DNA from: Rhinopomastus cyanomelas
Lineage: Eukaryota; Chordata; Aves; Bucerotiformes; Rhinopomastidae
Length of the DNA stretch: 64,000 bases
Reading direction: 5' to 3'
NCBI GenBank assembly: GCA_013400115.1
Contig: VXBP01007531.1
Location: 1,304,260 to 1,368,259, forward strand
Part shown: one piece after another, positions 12,607-26,110 of the stretch
How the letters are laid out: each line of letters starts with the position of its first letter
Numbering within the stretch: position 1 is the stretch's first letter
The notes under the pieces: model-generated
The model's input: the letters and a program-made list of their open reading frames with translations, nothing else
Told to the model about the DNA's origin: nothing
Databases searched by the model: none
Program-made: the position numbers and the translations under genes

Positions 12607-15600
12607 TCATCTGCCAGCTCAGCAGCTAAAAGTCCCAGTGCAAGAGTAGCCACCAGCATCACTCAGTCCTACACCAACCTACTCACCAGTGTAGGTAGCC
12701 AGACAACAGCTGCTATAGGATATGAGAGATTCAGCATTCAAGTAGAACTCATCCACCCCGTTAGGGAACCAGGACACAAACAATCCATTTGTAAGACAAG
12801 CAAACACAGTGGCCTGAACAGGTTTACTTCCCTCCATGGATCTCCAAAGACAGGGGTCAGGCAGCCTTCTCCACTAGTATCATGGGTCCTACAATTGCTG
12901 TTCTGAACCCAAGGCTGCAGAACACATGCAGTGCTGATATAGCCACAGAAAGCATTTGGACAGATTGCACAGAGAAGCATCATCACTGCTAGGACACGGT
13001 CACTCATTAGCCATTGGAAGAGGTTAAATGGCTACCTGGGACTCAGCAGCCACAGTCCCACAGCATTCAGGAACCATTTTGCCAAGTGTTTTATGCAAAC
13101 TCCAGATCTGCTGACAGCGCAACTTCAAGCCAAAAGAGGGGTGGGAAACTCCAGCTCCAACACACACAGACCACCACTTGCACCAATTAGCGAAGGTTTG
13201 TTCCAGCTTGGAATTACAGGACAACGTAACAGTAACAAAAAATCTTATTACAGATGTACTGACAGAGCTCCTGACCATCACACAGCGACTACTCATTATC
13301 TTGGAATATATTCAACCTTTCCTTGCCCAGACCAAGAGTTAAAACAAACAAGAAGCTGTAGGCCAGCACAACAACCTCATTACGGCGATTGCATCAAGGC
13401 TCTGAAGGTGCCACACAGAGTGTGAAGTTCTGCAAGGAATGGAGCAGGTTGATGGTATCATTCAGCAAACAACTGTTTCATTACATTCAAACTCTCCCCT
13501 TTTCACATGATTCAGGACTAGCAGCACATGAAAAAGCAGACAGAGATTAAGCTAATAAAAAATTGGTGAAAGTCATAACGGTTGTGGGACAGAGAGAGAG
13601 AAATTCTGCAAAGCAGCAGCAATGTTTGTACTTAAAACTCCTACTGATGTAGCCAAGATGTCAATACAGAATAGGCTTAGTTCCAATTGGGCTGTTTGGG
13701 AGAGGAGCTCCAGAGTAATTCATGCCCCTACCATAGCTTACGTATCTGCTATCTCTGCACTAAAGCGCTGAAAAACGCTCTTAGGATGTTCCCGCAGGCT
13801 GAGATCTGCTTCCCCACAACCACATTCCCAAGGAGAGACTCTCAGCCTATCCGTTACATAAAGTGCTTGCACAGCCCCGTTCACCCCAGTAGGTCAGTTA
13901 AATACACACACCTCCGAAGACTTCAATTCTAGAACTGAAGGGCTGGCAAGTGATAGGCTGTTTGGTTTCGCAGGCTTTTATCGGGCTAGTTAGTGGAAAG
14001 AAAAGGCAAGCATAATTACTTGATCCCATTAAAATAAAAACAAATGGTGCTCCAGAACTCCAGAGCTCAGCAATTCGAGCAGCAAAAGCCTCTAAGCTGA
14101 CAGAGCTATGAATCACGCAGCCCTATCGGTGTGCAGCTCCTTCCACGGTCCCGCCAGCACAGCAGCACCATGTTCTTGGCTGAGCCATTCAGCTACATAA
14201 AATGGTACCTTGAATTTCTACCAGCTACCCACAGATTTCAGATAGCTGAGTAATCCAAGGGCTTTACTTCAGCTGTGAAGATTGCATCAATTAAACTAAA
14301 TAATTTCTGGTGAACATATTAAGGAATCAGTTGCTGTTTCTGATATTGGGTAAGGCCAGAGGAGACAGCAAGTGTCATTTGGGTTTGGTTTTAACGCTAT
14401 CCATCACAGCCCTCCCACAGATTTGGTGTTTTGCTCCCACCTGAACTTAGAAACTCTGCTTTAACTCCTGTTTAGTGCACAACATTAACAGACAAAATAT
14501 AAGTGGTCTTCAGGTTATTGAAAGGGGGAAGGCAAAGCAAGCAAACAAACATCTTTCCTGGAGGATGTAGGGCATAGGTTTGCACTAAGTTTACCGCTGG
14601 GGAATTAATTAAAAAATGTAAGTAATTGTTAAAGCAGAGAATTGAAAACTGAATATTCCCATTCAATTAAAAAGTTCCTTCCTCAAAGACAGATATGGGG
14701 TTTTTATATCCATATATACATTTAATGAATTCTAAGTGTTATGATGTTTCTTAGATCGTTAACACGTCTGAGTACTTTACATTGAGCAGCTGCTAAAACA
14801 CAGCATCTCGCTGAGACACAAAGCCAAGATGACAGTCTAGGCCAGGACTCACAAGCAAACAGTGAAGAGTTCACCATGTGGTGTCTGCTCATCCATTACA
14901 CTCAATTTATGGGCACACTAAGAAACTTTCAGGACAAGGCCACACAGAACCTTTTTCATGCCAAAAACAGTGATGCTCAGAGTTTCTTTTGAAGCTAAAC
15001 AGTAACAGTCTCACAGACAACACATTTTTGTTCCCACTTTCTATAAAAAACATAAAGCTTATCGCAATCTGGGTTTAGTTTAGGGCAAAGGAGAAGGAGG
15101 GACAGGACTGAACAGTAACTCCAAACACATCTGGGGCATCGAAGACCTGTGCAGACATTCTGCATCTCCAGGAACAGCTTCTCCAGGTACAAAGGCTCTC
15201 CAGAGACATCCTTGTCAGCTTCACCTCAGCTGCTTAATGGCTCCTGAACAAAGGATTTCCCAAATAATGGGAAAGAGAACAGAGGAGTGGGAACTCCTCC
15301 ATTTGTCTGTAAAACTCTGCTGGGTGTAAACTCTAGACTCTGCACCAGCTCAGAGATAAGACAGAAGATCAGAGGCCTTACTGGAGCCAGAATCACCAAC
15401 ACTTCTTTCTCTTATTACTGAAACAAACATGGAAACAAGAACCATCTTTGTCTTCCAGGTACTGAATTGGCTGCATCTGCTGCTTTTGCAACAGGTTTTA
15501 AAGAATAAATATCTGCTTTTCATAACAGCCCTTATTACACTGCAGCCATGAAAATCATCTGCTGCTTTTAAAAGAAAACGAGAATTGGGCTAGCAACTGA

Positions 15601-17208
15601 TGGCTGCCGTGGATGGCAACAGAATCCTTAAGATATTCATAATGTAATGCTGGTACCAACTAAAAATAAAACATTATCTTCCAATAAGCGCATTAAAGTA
15701 AGCCTACACAGCTTCGGTCAGACACACATATTGCTTTTGATAAGGAGCCTTTTAAAGTCACAGAATTCCCAGGCACGTTCAGGAATCCCCCTGGAAAGAG
15801 CAGGATTTTCAGCTAAGCCTTTCATTATCCCAGCTCAGCCCCACACCACAGCCACTGCCAAACCAGAGCAGAGCAGCGCAGCACACCAGCCACACACCCT
15901 GCCCATTGCCACAGTACCATCAGAACATCTTTTCCAGACCAGAGAGACAAACCCCAAACACTTCCCCTGCATTTGTCTTACGGAACAGATTTTGGGGAAT
16001 TGCTGATATAGGTTGCAAACTATTGTATAGAATATATTTCAATGAACTTGGATGGGGCCAAGAGATTTAACTTTCATGCCCCAAGCGGTCAACCAGCTCT
16101 CCAGGACCATAAAACACATCAGAATGCATAATCCCTCCTGTTCTGCCTGTAATACTATTCATACTTTCCGTATCTTCTGGGTGTTTCAAGTCTATGTACA
16201 AAACTCCTAAACCACTTCAGTGATGAAAACACTGTACAATGATATTTTCATCACCATGATGTGAAGTTTCCCTCGGCTGTAAGAACTTCAGGCTCAGAAA
16301 AGACAGAGCTACTAGAATAGGATGGAACTAGCTAGACTGTAAAAGTAAATCTTTTCTTGAAGGGGGGATGTTTATTTCCTGGAGTCCTGCTTAGAAACTG
16401 CTCTACCTGTCATACCTCTCAGTGGTCTCACTCCAGGTCAAAGCTGTGACTGGGAAAAGGCAGCAGCAAACAAATTATCTCAGAGCTGTGAAACTCCAGA
16501 CCTTGAGCTCCAGCAGAGATACAGCGACTTCTCACCAGCATGTAAACTTTGAAAAAATCAATTTAACAGTATCAGTGGATGTTCCAAGTTCCAGTAGTTG
16601 TTACATGAGTGACTGTAACACACAGCTGGTTTGGGTTAACTTTTTTAATACCAGGAACTAATATTTAACTAAGAGCAAAACTCCACCCTTTTCCTAGGGA
16701 AAGCCACAGTTCCCAAGAGCAAGGAGCAAAGGCAAGAACCCAACCTTACTCCTGAGCTATTTGTTCCATGTCCTGTAGTTCCACTGCTTTGCACTGAATC
16801 GTCCTCTTCATTCAAGGCAAAGAATATGTTGTCTGCATATTTAGGGCAGCCTTAGAGGGAGATAATACACTAGAACTTGGGCTTGCGTTGCAGCTTCCAA
16901 TAACCATCAGGAAACAAGTTTGTGTTTCAAACTCTTTGCTCTCAATGTGCCACATTGCCTCTCAGATGTCACTGCTCACACACCAACCCACACATCAGAC
17001 CTTATAGCTAGGTAAGGTATCCAGCTCCAGGTATCCAGCATACCTGTAACACAGATTAATGTCAAGCCCTTGCACAAGGAAGTGCACATGAACCACTCTG
17101 TTTAAAATGAGACTAAGGCTAGGAGCTGAGGTATGTCAATTTTGCATTAATATTTATAACCTTAAAATGAAGAAAATCACTTTAATGTACTTTAATCACA
17201 CATCTTGC

Positions 17209-17806
17209 CAGCTGAACGGGAGCCAGCAGTGTGCCCAGGAGGCCAAGAGGGCGGATGGCATCCTGGCCTATATCAGGAATAGCACTGCAAGCAGGAGCAG
17301 GGAGGTGATCACTTCCCTCTACTCAGCTTTGGTAAGGCCACACCTTGAGTCCTGTGTCAGGCCCCTCATTACAAGACGGACACTGAAGGGCTGGAGAGGG
17401 GCCAGAGGCAGCTACCAAGCCAGTAAAGGATTTGGAACAGGTGTCATACGAGGAGCAGCTGAGGGAGCTGGGTCTGTTTAGCCTGGAGGCTACTTGAAAG
17501 GAGGTTTTAGAGAGGCAAGAGTTGGTCTGTTCTCCCTAGTGGCCAGTGATAGGATATGGGGAAATGGCCTTAAGCTGTGCCAGATGAGGTTCAGGTTGGA
17601 TGTCAGGAGGAATTTATTTCCTGAAAGGGTTGTCAGGCTCTGGAACAGCCTGCCCAGGGAATTGAGTCACCATCCCTGGAGATGTTTAAGAGAAGGGTAG
17701 ATGCTGTATTGCAGGAACGGGTTTAGCTGTAATGATAGGGCTAGGAAAAGCCTAGACTTGATGAACTTAAATGTCTCTTCTAGCCAAAACTGTTCTATGA
17801 TTGTAT
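17209..17806 (+). mobile_element. CR1 LINE, 5'-truncated, with 3' end
   Basis: The fragment begins in the ORF2 region (GSQQCAQEAKRADGILAYIRNS, SLYSALVRPHLESCV) and continues through a frameshifted RLDVRRNLFPERVVRLWNSL segment. It ends at the CR1 3' terminus ctgttctatgattgta. At least two frame changes separate the translated blocks. It lies antisense to MED13L in intron 2. Confidence 0.93.
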
Positions 17807-20800
17807 CTCCAAAGAGAAGCTGTGGGTTCACTTCAGGAGGCTCATTTCTATATGTTCTACCTGCAACCCAATACTCTGTGTGTGAGTCACTACAAGTTCC
17901 AAAAATGGACTTACCAAAATGCAACTGTACACACCAATTTTTCTACTGTTTTTGAGGCATTCCCTCTGTTTTTAAAGGACAACATTCACGGCTGGAGCTC
18001 ACCCTTGTATTGGTGGGAGTGCTCAGTGCACACAACACAAACATCAGTAATGAGCCCTATTAATGCAGCTTTCACTTCCAGCTAACTTAGATTTACTTCA
18101 CACGGTTAAACGAGTTCATTTCACTGGGAGAAAGAAGAAAAGATTCCCTGAAGCAAAAAAAACACCAACTACTGCAGATTATATTGCCCAAAACACTGCT
18201 GAAAAATAAATTCTACTGATTGGATTTTTTCATTCCCCACACCACCACGCAGCACTTCTAAAAATACAATCTTTTAATGATTGTTTAATTTTCATCTAAC
18301 TAGAAGACAAATCCTTTACGTACCCCTTTGCTGCAGCTGCAGTATAATGTCTCACTTTTCATGGAAAAAAAAACCTCATTACGTGGTTCACTGGGTTGCC
18401 TGTGGTAACACATCAATTTTATTTACATTCAGAAGTTGGACTCCTTGGGTCTCGCCACTCTAGTTAATTCCCAGCACATTTTAAGTACAATAGATCTCTC
18501 CAATTCATTAGTAATAGCCCACACACTAGTAATAGCTTTCACTTGAGAAGGATTTCTAAGCTATTACAACCTTGTTTGGTATTTCCACCACTTTCCCAGT
18601 TCTGCTCCATCCTCAGGCACACAGGGATGAGGTGTGGTTTTACCCAAATAGTTAAGGACTCACTAAGGGCAGCTGCAGAACGTTGATGTTGAAGGTTCAC
18701 AATGCATTCCAGATCATCTTCCCCACAAAAACACCACAGAAAAACAAACTGCTGTGTGACCAATAAGACTAAAAGATTATTTGCTCACCATTTGGTCTAT
18801 TTCAACTGCACCAAGCTTATGTTTTGAAAGCAGGGAAATGAAAAAGTCTGAAGGTGTTCAGGAGGAGAATTCCCAGCATTACTTCCAGCCATCTCTTTCC
18901 TTCAAACTATTGTTTGAATTTTGGGGCAATTGGCAGTAAAACTTCCAAACAAAAAAATATTTTTGAAGTAACCTATTGGGAGATGTAAAACAGGACGGGT
19001 TAGGCTGTTTTTACATCTGGCCCTTACATAGATTTCCTATTTTTTGCTACCTTTTACACTTAGATTTTGCCAATAGCAGGAAAAAGAAGGAAGCAACAGT
19101 GTTTTAGACCTGTGACCAGAACGGACACCAGCTCCTCTCTGACCTGTGTCCACCTGATACTGCTCTGAACACCCAGAGTCACTATGACCGCCAAGAGAAT
19201 AAACACTGGAGCAAAGAATGAACATGTACAGTCTATATGGAGACAGATTTTATTTACACACCTCCTGCCTTTGCTAGCTGCAGTCACAAACTGATTTTCA
19301 AGTAAGAAAGTGGGAAAAGGCTTGGCTGGTGGGAAGGCTATTTACTATAAAAAGAAACCAAAATAAAATGAAGACATCTTGCCCAGACACAATACAGCTC
19401 TTGTCAGCCACATGTGTATAAAAGGGGTTGTCGTTTTCCCATGCAGCCATTCCTTAATCCCAGATGATGGCATAATAACCGTGTTTCAGATGCCTCCCGA
19501 AAAGAAAACATTTCTTCTGTTAAAGCTGAACTTCAGCTGGCAATCACCAGGCATCAATTAACAGTGTCAGACCTAGGGGTCACAGAACAATTCTGCAAGC
19601 AAAGAAAGTACAGGTTCACTTCTAAACCCTATTTTCTTCCCAAAAGAATGTAGAAATTTAACTTTGTTTTAACGTCTCTGCAAATAATCTACAGCAGGCA
19701 ATTCAGAAAATGCAAATGACTTCTCTTATTTAAAATAATCAACCGAGAAACAGACTTTTCAGTAACTTAATATTTCAATAAAGTCTTCTGTCACGGGAAC
19801 CTAGTTAATTCCACTCATAACTCAAGAGCCAGCAATTAACCATTTTCAGATTTCACTTCAAATTATTAATAAGTGGTGCTCAGCTGCTTGATATTCACAG
19901 TCTCTCTTTACATTGAAAGCCTTCAAAAATACTTCCAGTTCAGCTCCTGGGAGACTCCTTGTTCCTAAACTGCTTTTCTGTATATTAGCTGGTCTCATTG
20001 GAAGCAACAGGAGCAAGAGAGTACTTACAGGGTTTATGTGGCTGCCTACGGGATGGAAAACCAACCGTTATGAGACTCATGTCTGTAGACCCTGCAACAG
20101 AGGCTGGCAGAGCAGGAACCACAGAGATCACCTTTGGTGACTTCACAAAAGCACCAAACGCAATGTCAGCAGCAAAACCCTCCCTTCCTTTGCCACTTCC
20201 ACCCTCTTATAGCAGAATGAAAGTTTTAAGAGCACTTCCATTAGAACTAGCGCTGTTAATTTGTACACCCAGATCACAGGGAGCACTGCTGCTGCTTGAT
20301 TTTTACACATTGTCCAAACCTATTTGAAGTGAGTGAAGCAGACAGGAACGTGGTCTCATTCAATAATTAACACATCTCCATACGAAGTGACTACAAACAC
20401 ATTTCCTGTCTCCCAAGAGTTCCTAATTCCTTACAACTGCAGTAAATCAAACACAGGACCTTGAAAGAACCATATACCAACTATTTTCAATTGAAACAAA
20501 GTAAAGGAGACTTCTCCTTCCTTTATCCATTTGTACAATGGATAAAGCAAAACAAAAAAAAAAAAGATTGGTTGTTCTGGGTTTTTACCCCTCAACATAC
20601 AGGTTTCTGTTCTTTCTTTAAATCCCCACTAAATCCTGAAAAACACCATTTACTTAATACTTCTAGGTTGAATAATTATTTAATTTAGAAACCTTCATTG
20701 ACACAACAAACTCATAAATTTGGAAGCTATTAAGTGAGCACCAATAAGTTTGTAAGGTAATTAAATTCCTAAATAGACCTCTGGGAAGTTTTTCCTCTCA

Positions 20801-23800
20801 GGAAAGGATCCTAATCCCAGCCCTCACAGGCATGAGTGTCATTGTATCCATAAACTCCAGATCACAAGTTTATAGACAAAACTGTAGGGCACAAAGGTGC
20901 ATTAAAACATCAGACATAAATATTCTATGCAAAAGCCAATCAGACCTCCAAGGAACAGACATCACTTGCTCATAGGCTATGGGGTACAAGGCAGGGGCTG
21001 GGACAAAAGAACACAAAATAGGTATTTTCTGTGGTGCCCCAGGTGACATTTGGTCACCACCACTATCACTGTCACCTCCACATCAACAAGTGCACTGTCA
21101 GGAACTCTGCCAGCAGTACTACCTGCTCTCCATCTCATTTCTTCCATAGAAGTTACCAAACAGGATTTTTATGAGGAAAAGCAGAACAGCCGTAACACTT
21201 GTCAACCCCCCCCCTCAGGCAGTAGAATCATTAAATCCCATTTATCCTTGAGAAAACACAACCTGCACAAACTAAGACCCTTCTAACTCTTTCAAACCTG
21301 TGTAAAATCACTCAATTTTTTCTCCCATTCAGTGACCCCTAACAACTAGTTGTCACTGGGTACAGAATAAAGATCTTCAGTCTTTCTTCAGATCAAAAAC
21401 TCAAAACAGCAGCCACAACACAACAGCTGAGATGAGCTGGGGCAGAATGGAAGGATGAGGTGCAAGAGGCACACGTGGGAAGTTCTGGGCGACCCGGCCA
21501 GGCTGAACTCCAACTGTTTGGAGCTGTCCCCAAAAGAATAATTTTTACTTCATCTCCCAGGACACAGCTTCATTATCTCCACAGTGTTGGAGAGCTGCCA
21601 CAAACAACTGTTTCTCACACCTCCTGTGTGTAACTACTAAGTTGTTTTCCCTACAACTAGTCCAAATTCTTTCATTAAAGGCAGATAGATGATTTGAGAA
21701 ACAATCTTGGATGCTATTAAGACAAGGCAACTCGCTGAGCTCATACAAACAACTTTAAAAAGTCTTTCTCAAAGTCTGGGTTTGGACTTCTCATTTGTTT
21801 AACAAAAGTGCTGAATGTCAGGCAATATTATTGCAGTGGCTCTATCATTCAGAAAAAAAAAAAAACCACAATCACACTAATTTATACCTCAATGAATAAA
21901 AGACTCAAATTGAGTTGCCACTATTCTCTTTACCCCAATGAAGATCTCCCCTTTAAAGCACAAGGAAAAGAGAAATCCAGAACACTGTGAGCAGCTTCAC
22001 TTTGGTAAGAACTCTCGACATTATCAAGAGCCATGATCTCCTCACGTTCATTTATCTCAGGAGAAAAGAGCTGTACAGCAGAAAGTGGCTCAGAGACCTC
22101 TAGTTCCCCACTGGGATTTGCAGCATCAAATTTCTGAGATGTGTCCTCCTATAACATACAAGCACAAACTCAACCCTAAGGGCTCTAAGTCACTGTCCAT
22201 TTCACTTCAAAGAGCACAAACTCATTTTAACCACCAAGCGTTCCAGTATTGTGATCTGCCTGTCAATAAAAAAACAGAACCACCTTGTTTCTTCTGCCTT
22301 GCTGTTCCTCAAACAAACTCAGCAACCTTGGTCATATTTCAAGAAATCCGTGTACTCAAATGTCTCATTCAGGCAGAATTTGATGTTCAGTATTTTGTCA
22401 GTATCCACGTCTGAACTCCAAAATCACTGCAGGGAGTGACGCAGCCTGACCAGCAGTGACACTTTTAACACTTTCATTTACATCACTTTCAACTATTATC
22501 CTGTAAGTCACTGCAAGTGTTTCCCTGCGTGTTCAGCACAGAACAAGTCATCCCACTGCTGTATAAGTTACACACACTGCAAACCTGCCCTGGAAGGGAG
22601 CAGAGAAGGAAATAACTTCTCACATTCTTGTAGGGTCTTGACAGTCAGGAAGAGCCAGTCTCCTTTCAGTTACCAGGTACTTCATTCCCCTAATCAAGCA
22701 ATGCCATTCCCCATTTGCTACACCCTGTTCCACGCTGTGTCTGAGAGGCTTCAGTGACCCCTACAGCGAAAGGCTTCACCACACCACTGCACTGCAAGCA
22801 GAACTATATTGTTGAAACGAAGATGTTAGAAATAAACAACCTACACCAATTCATAACAAACAGGAGCGATCACCTGCAACTCCCCTCAAATACAAAGACA
22901 CTTAAGTCCCATACACTCTCCATCTGAAATATTAAACAAACCATATTTCCCAAAGAGAAAAGCATGTATTATTAAAGCTTTGCTGGCTAAGTAGAAATAT
23001 TACCTGGCCCTTCGTTCCAAACAGGTGCCTCATAAAAAATTAACACTGGCGGAATGGCTGGGTGCAGCACTTCCGAGCCAGCTCCTCAATTATACATGAT
23101 CAGCCAGCTACCTGCACAGAACGTGCCTGCAGACACAGCGCTGCATGTCCGTGATTGCACAGGCTGTGTTACTCAACAAACTAGCTGGTGTTTGGCTAAG
23201 AATGACACTGTAACGGACTGAGGGAAGTGGTTAGAACCACATCACAAATAATAACAACCTTGGCACCACAGCAGTGTGGGGTGGCCATGGGGAAGTAGGG
23301 GACAGCTACACCATACCTGACAAAGAAAGTGTTCTATACATATTTTGGATAATCAGACATACAAACTTTACCACCAAGTAACCTGAAAGTCTAAAGTACA
23401 CCAGAATAAAATTGTAATGTAAAACCCAAGGCACCGATCCTTACTATTTGTTTGGGGTTTTTTCAGTTACTATTCCAGGATTAGTGAAACCTGGTGGATT
23501 GTTTTCATCCAAGACAGGCAGAACAAGAGTGATCATGCAGTACAATAAAATACCTTTTAAAAGAGAAAATTGTAAGTCTAACTAAGGCTCCTCACAGCAA
23601 CACCACAGCACTGAAAGGAGTTAATACATCATGGACAATCATAGCCAAAAAGGATTGCAGCAGATCCAGTTAGGTTTGTGCTACACATTCTGGTGACAGA
23701 GGAAACTCAAGCTGCACAAATTTACAATAACGTAAACTTATCACTGTTACCTTTGTCCTACCTTCCCCTTTCTTCCTTTTATTATATTTGCTTGCTGCAA

Positions 23801-24236
23801 CTTGTCTGCATTTACACTCAAATCCTGCAGCATGACCAACACGGCAATTTCTGACCTTGCAGATTTACCTGACTCTGTAGATTAGGTTTTATTCCATCAA
23901 CTATTACCTTAAGTCAGAGTTTAGTTTCTTTATCACTATCCTTTGAGCTACAATTTATTATTATACTATGAACTAGAAATTAATTTTGCAGTGCTTCTGA
24001 GATTTCACAAAATTCTAAGTAACTATATTCGACATCAATCTAAGTTTTTTCAAGCTTTACTTTGCATTTTATCTGCAGAAGTCAATTTTACAAGGATATT
24101 TTTTCTTCAGGACCTAATACATAAATTGAGACAAAACCACATAAAGTAGCAAGGCAAAGCCTTTAGTAACAATGTTCCTTTTTCTCTTGAAAAGAACAAA
24201 AATAAAATCAAGACATGGATAAAGTCAGTAACTTAC

Positions 24237-24474
24237 TGTGCAGTTCACGATGAATCACATCCACAAGATTTGGCTCATCTCCCCACCAGAATATCCACAG
24301 TTCCTTACAATCCGGTTTGACATCTCGGCGCCATACACAAAGCAAATTGGCCTGCAAGCAGCGGATGAAGCTGAGCAGAATCGGATCATCCTGCGCCGGG
24401 GCTGAAATGATAGGGCCACAGTCCCCATGACCTTCAAAATTGTACCTACGCCATTTGATGCCTGTGAGTTCCGC
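24237..24474 (-). CDS. MED13L: MED13L coding exon 2 (residues 25-103 plus one base)
   Basis: This is an internal coding exon of 238 bases. On the minus strand a T-rich acceptor ending TTACAG (24480-24475) precedes it, and a GTAAGT donor (24236-24231) follows. It is open throughout, running from AELTGIKWRRYNF through SFIRCLQANLLCVWRR to ELWIFWWGDEPNL and ending ELH plus the first base of a split codon (phase 1). It is part of the conserved N-terminal domain of the MED13 family; RCLQANLLCVWRRD and LWIFWWGDEP are family hallmarks. The paralogue MED13 has SRCLKADVLGVWRRD here, so the identity is MED13L rather than MED13. Against the human protein as I recall it, a few positions differ near the end (DVIHRELH for GVIHHELQ) and one earlier (NFEGHGD for NFGGHGD). 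No stop or frameshift is present. The nearest upstream exon is 18.5 kb away at 42941-43012. The next downstream exon is outside the window or was not recognised. Confidence 0.97.
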
Positions 24475-25736
24475 CTGTAAAAAAAACAACACAGAACAAA
24501 ATCCTCCATTAAGTAATTGTATTGAAACTTAGTTCTATCCATAGCAAAGGGTTAATCCATTGCCACTCTTCAGTTCCTAGAGTGATAAAAACTCTTCCTA
24601 TTTCTGTATTTTCCTTCCTTAAGAAGGGCAATAGAAAAATAATTTCAGAAAGCACTGAATAAACCTGGCTCACCTCTGCATTTAGGTTTTTCACCACAAT
24701 CAGACTCATTTCCAGCAGATTCATTCATCTCTAACCTCACTGTAACCTTACAAGTGAAAAGGAAAACAGACCAGGAAAGGGAAGATGGGCCATTCTCCTG
24801 TGCTGCTTGGTGCTCACAGGTCAGCATCAGCCCAAAAACTGACTGCTTGGAAGTCAAAGTACCAGGAAGCACAAAACAAGAGACTGCCAGCAAACGGAGA
24901 AATGGTTTCATGCGGTGAGGTGACAGGTTTACTACACACCTTTTATTTTTACGTTGCTGAAATGAACAAAAGCAGAATAAGGCCAGTTGCCACTGACTGT
25001 GTCTGACCCAGACAGAATTTCCAACTAACCATCAGGGAAGAGTAAAAAGAGCAGGAAAAGTGATACCCACAGTCTTGGGAATGATTTTTTAGGATGAAGG
25101 ACTTGCTACATCCTCCTTTCTCTCTACTCTGCACTGGGTCTGGGAGCCTGCCCAGGACACAGGAGCAGTACTGGGGTGATGCTTTGTGTAGCTGCTGTCA
25201 GCATGATTACCAAATGAAAACATAGGGGTACACACTGCATTCACTGAGGTTTCTAACCCACCTCACCCCATTCTCACTGTTGTTACCACTGTTCACACTT
25301 TCCCTCAGCTCTGAAGTGGTCCTGCAGGAGAATCCACTGGGCTGAAGTAGCAAGCTGTGAACACTTCAGCACAGCTCCTACCTTCTACTCAACAAGGGAG
25401 AGAAGAAAAGACTGGCTGTAGGAATGGTCACCCCACAACCCCCAGGTATACAGGGGGTGTATTCAAACAGAAGAAGTTTCTTTCCTTTCTCTGCACAGCA
25501 CATATAGAAAATACCAAGAATAAAACGGACAAACCTTTACTCCTAAAGATACCAAAAGACTTGCAAATCACATATTTGTGCTGCTTTCATCATCTGCACA
25601 AGGACATTTAACATGCCAGCTTCCATGCCACCTGTCACTCACAGAAGGATCAACCTTTTCAGGTCCCAAAACACAGGGCATTTAGAAATTCCACATCTAA
25701 AATTTCACATAATTATCACAGAGTTACTGAGGCTGT

Positions 25737-25868
25737 GTAAACATCAAGTCCAGCCTATGACCTGACACCACGACATCAGCTAGACCATGGCACCGAGTAC
25801 CACACCCAATCTGCCCTTAAACACCTCCAGGGATGGTGACTCCACCACTACCCTGGGCAGTCCAGTCT
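25737..25868 (-). mobile_element. CR1 3' region fragment
   Basis: The sequence atcaagtccagcctatgacc, then gctagaccatggcaccgagt and ggatggtgactccaccacta, parallels the 3' part of the 5.5-6.3 kb CR1. It includes the position of the ORF2 stop (GAMV-like codons). Both ends are eroded. Confidence 0.88.
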
Positions 25869-26043
25869 GTTTCCTTCACCCCAGTAACTGGAAGCAGGCT
25901 GTTACTGGTTCAAGAGGGAGCTAGTTAACTGCTAAGGAGCTGAAGGTGACCTTCATCACATCAACTACAGAAGCAAAAAATACTTGCTGAAGACTTTCCC
26001 CAGGCAGCACAGCTGCTTCTGCACTTGGAAATGCTGATCATCC

Positions 26044-26110
26044 GGGTAGTGGGACAGCTGGGTTGGACCTGATGAGCTTAAAGGGCTTTTCCAACCTAAA
26101 TGGTTCTATG
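26044..26110 (+). mobile_element. CR1 3' end, short fragment
   Basis: The sequence cagctgggttggacctgatg, then agcttaaagggcttttccaa and a final tggttctatgc is a CR1 3' terminus on the plus strand. It lies 175 bases from an oppositely oriented CR1 piece. Confidence 0.85.

Larger units (their letters stand above)
1..24236 (-). other. MED13L: MED13L intron 2 (5' part, runs off the window)
   Basis: This stretch starts at the exon 2 donor and leaves the window at base 1. It contains five CR1 pieces, one degenerate tandem repeat (11298-11490) and a (TA/CA) simple repeat. No frame on the minus strand resembles the next part of MED13L (expected WENGLSYECR-like residues), so exon 3 is either beyond the window or was missed by eye. 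Long introns at the 5' end are normal for this gene. Confidence 0.75.

Noticed and set aside
1..24236. Search for MED13L exon 3 on the minus strand
   Set aside because: No translated segment resembles the expected WENGLSYECR and following residues. A short exon could have been missed by eye, so this is not proof of absence.
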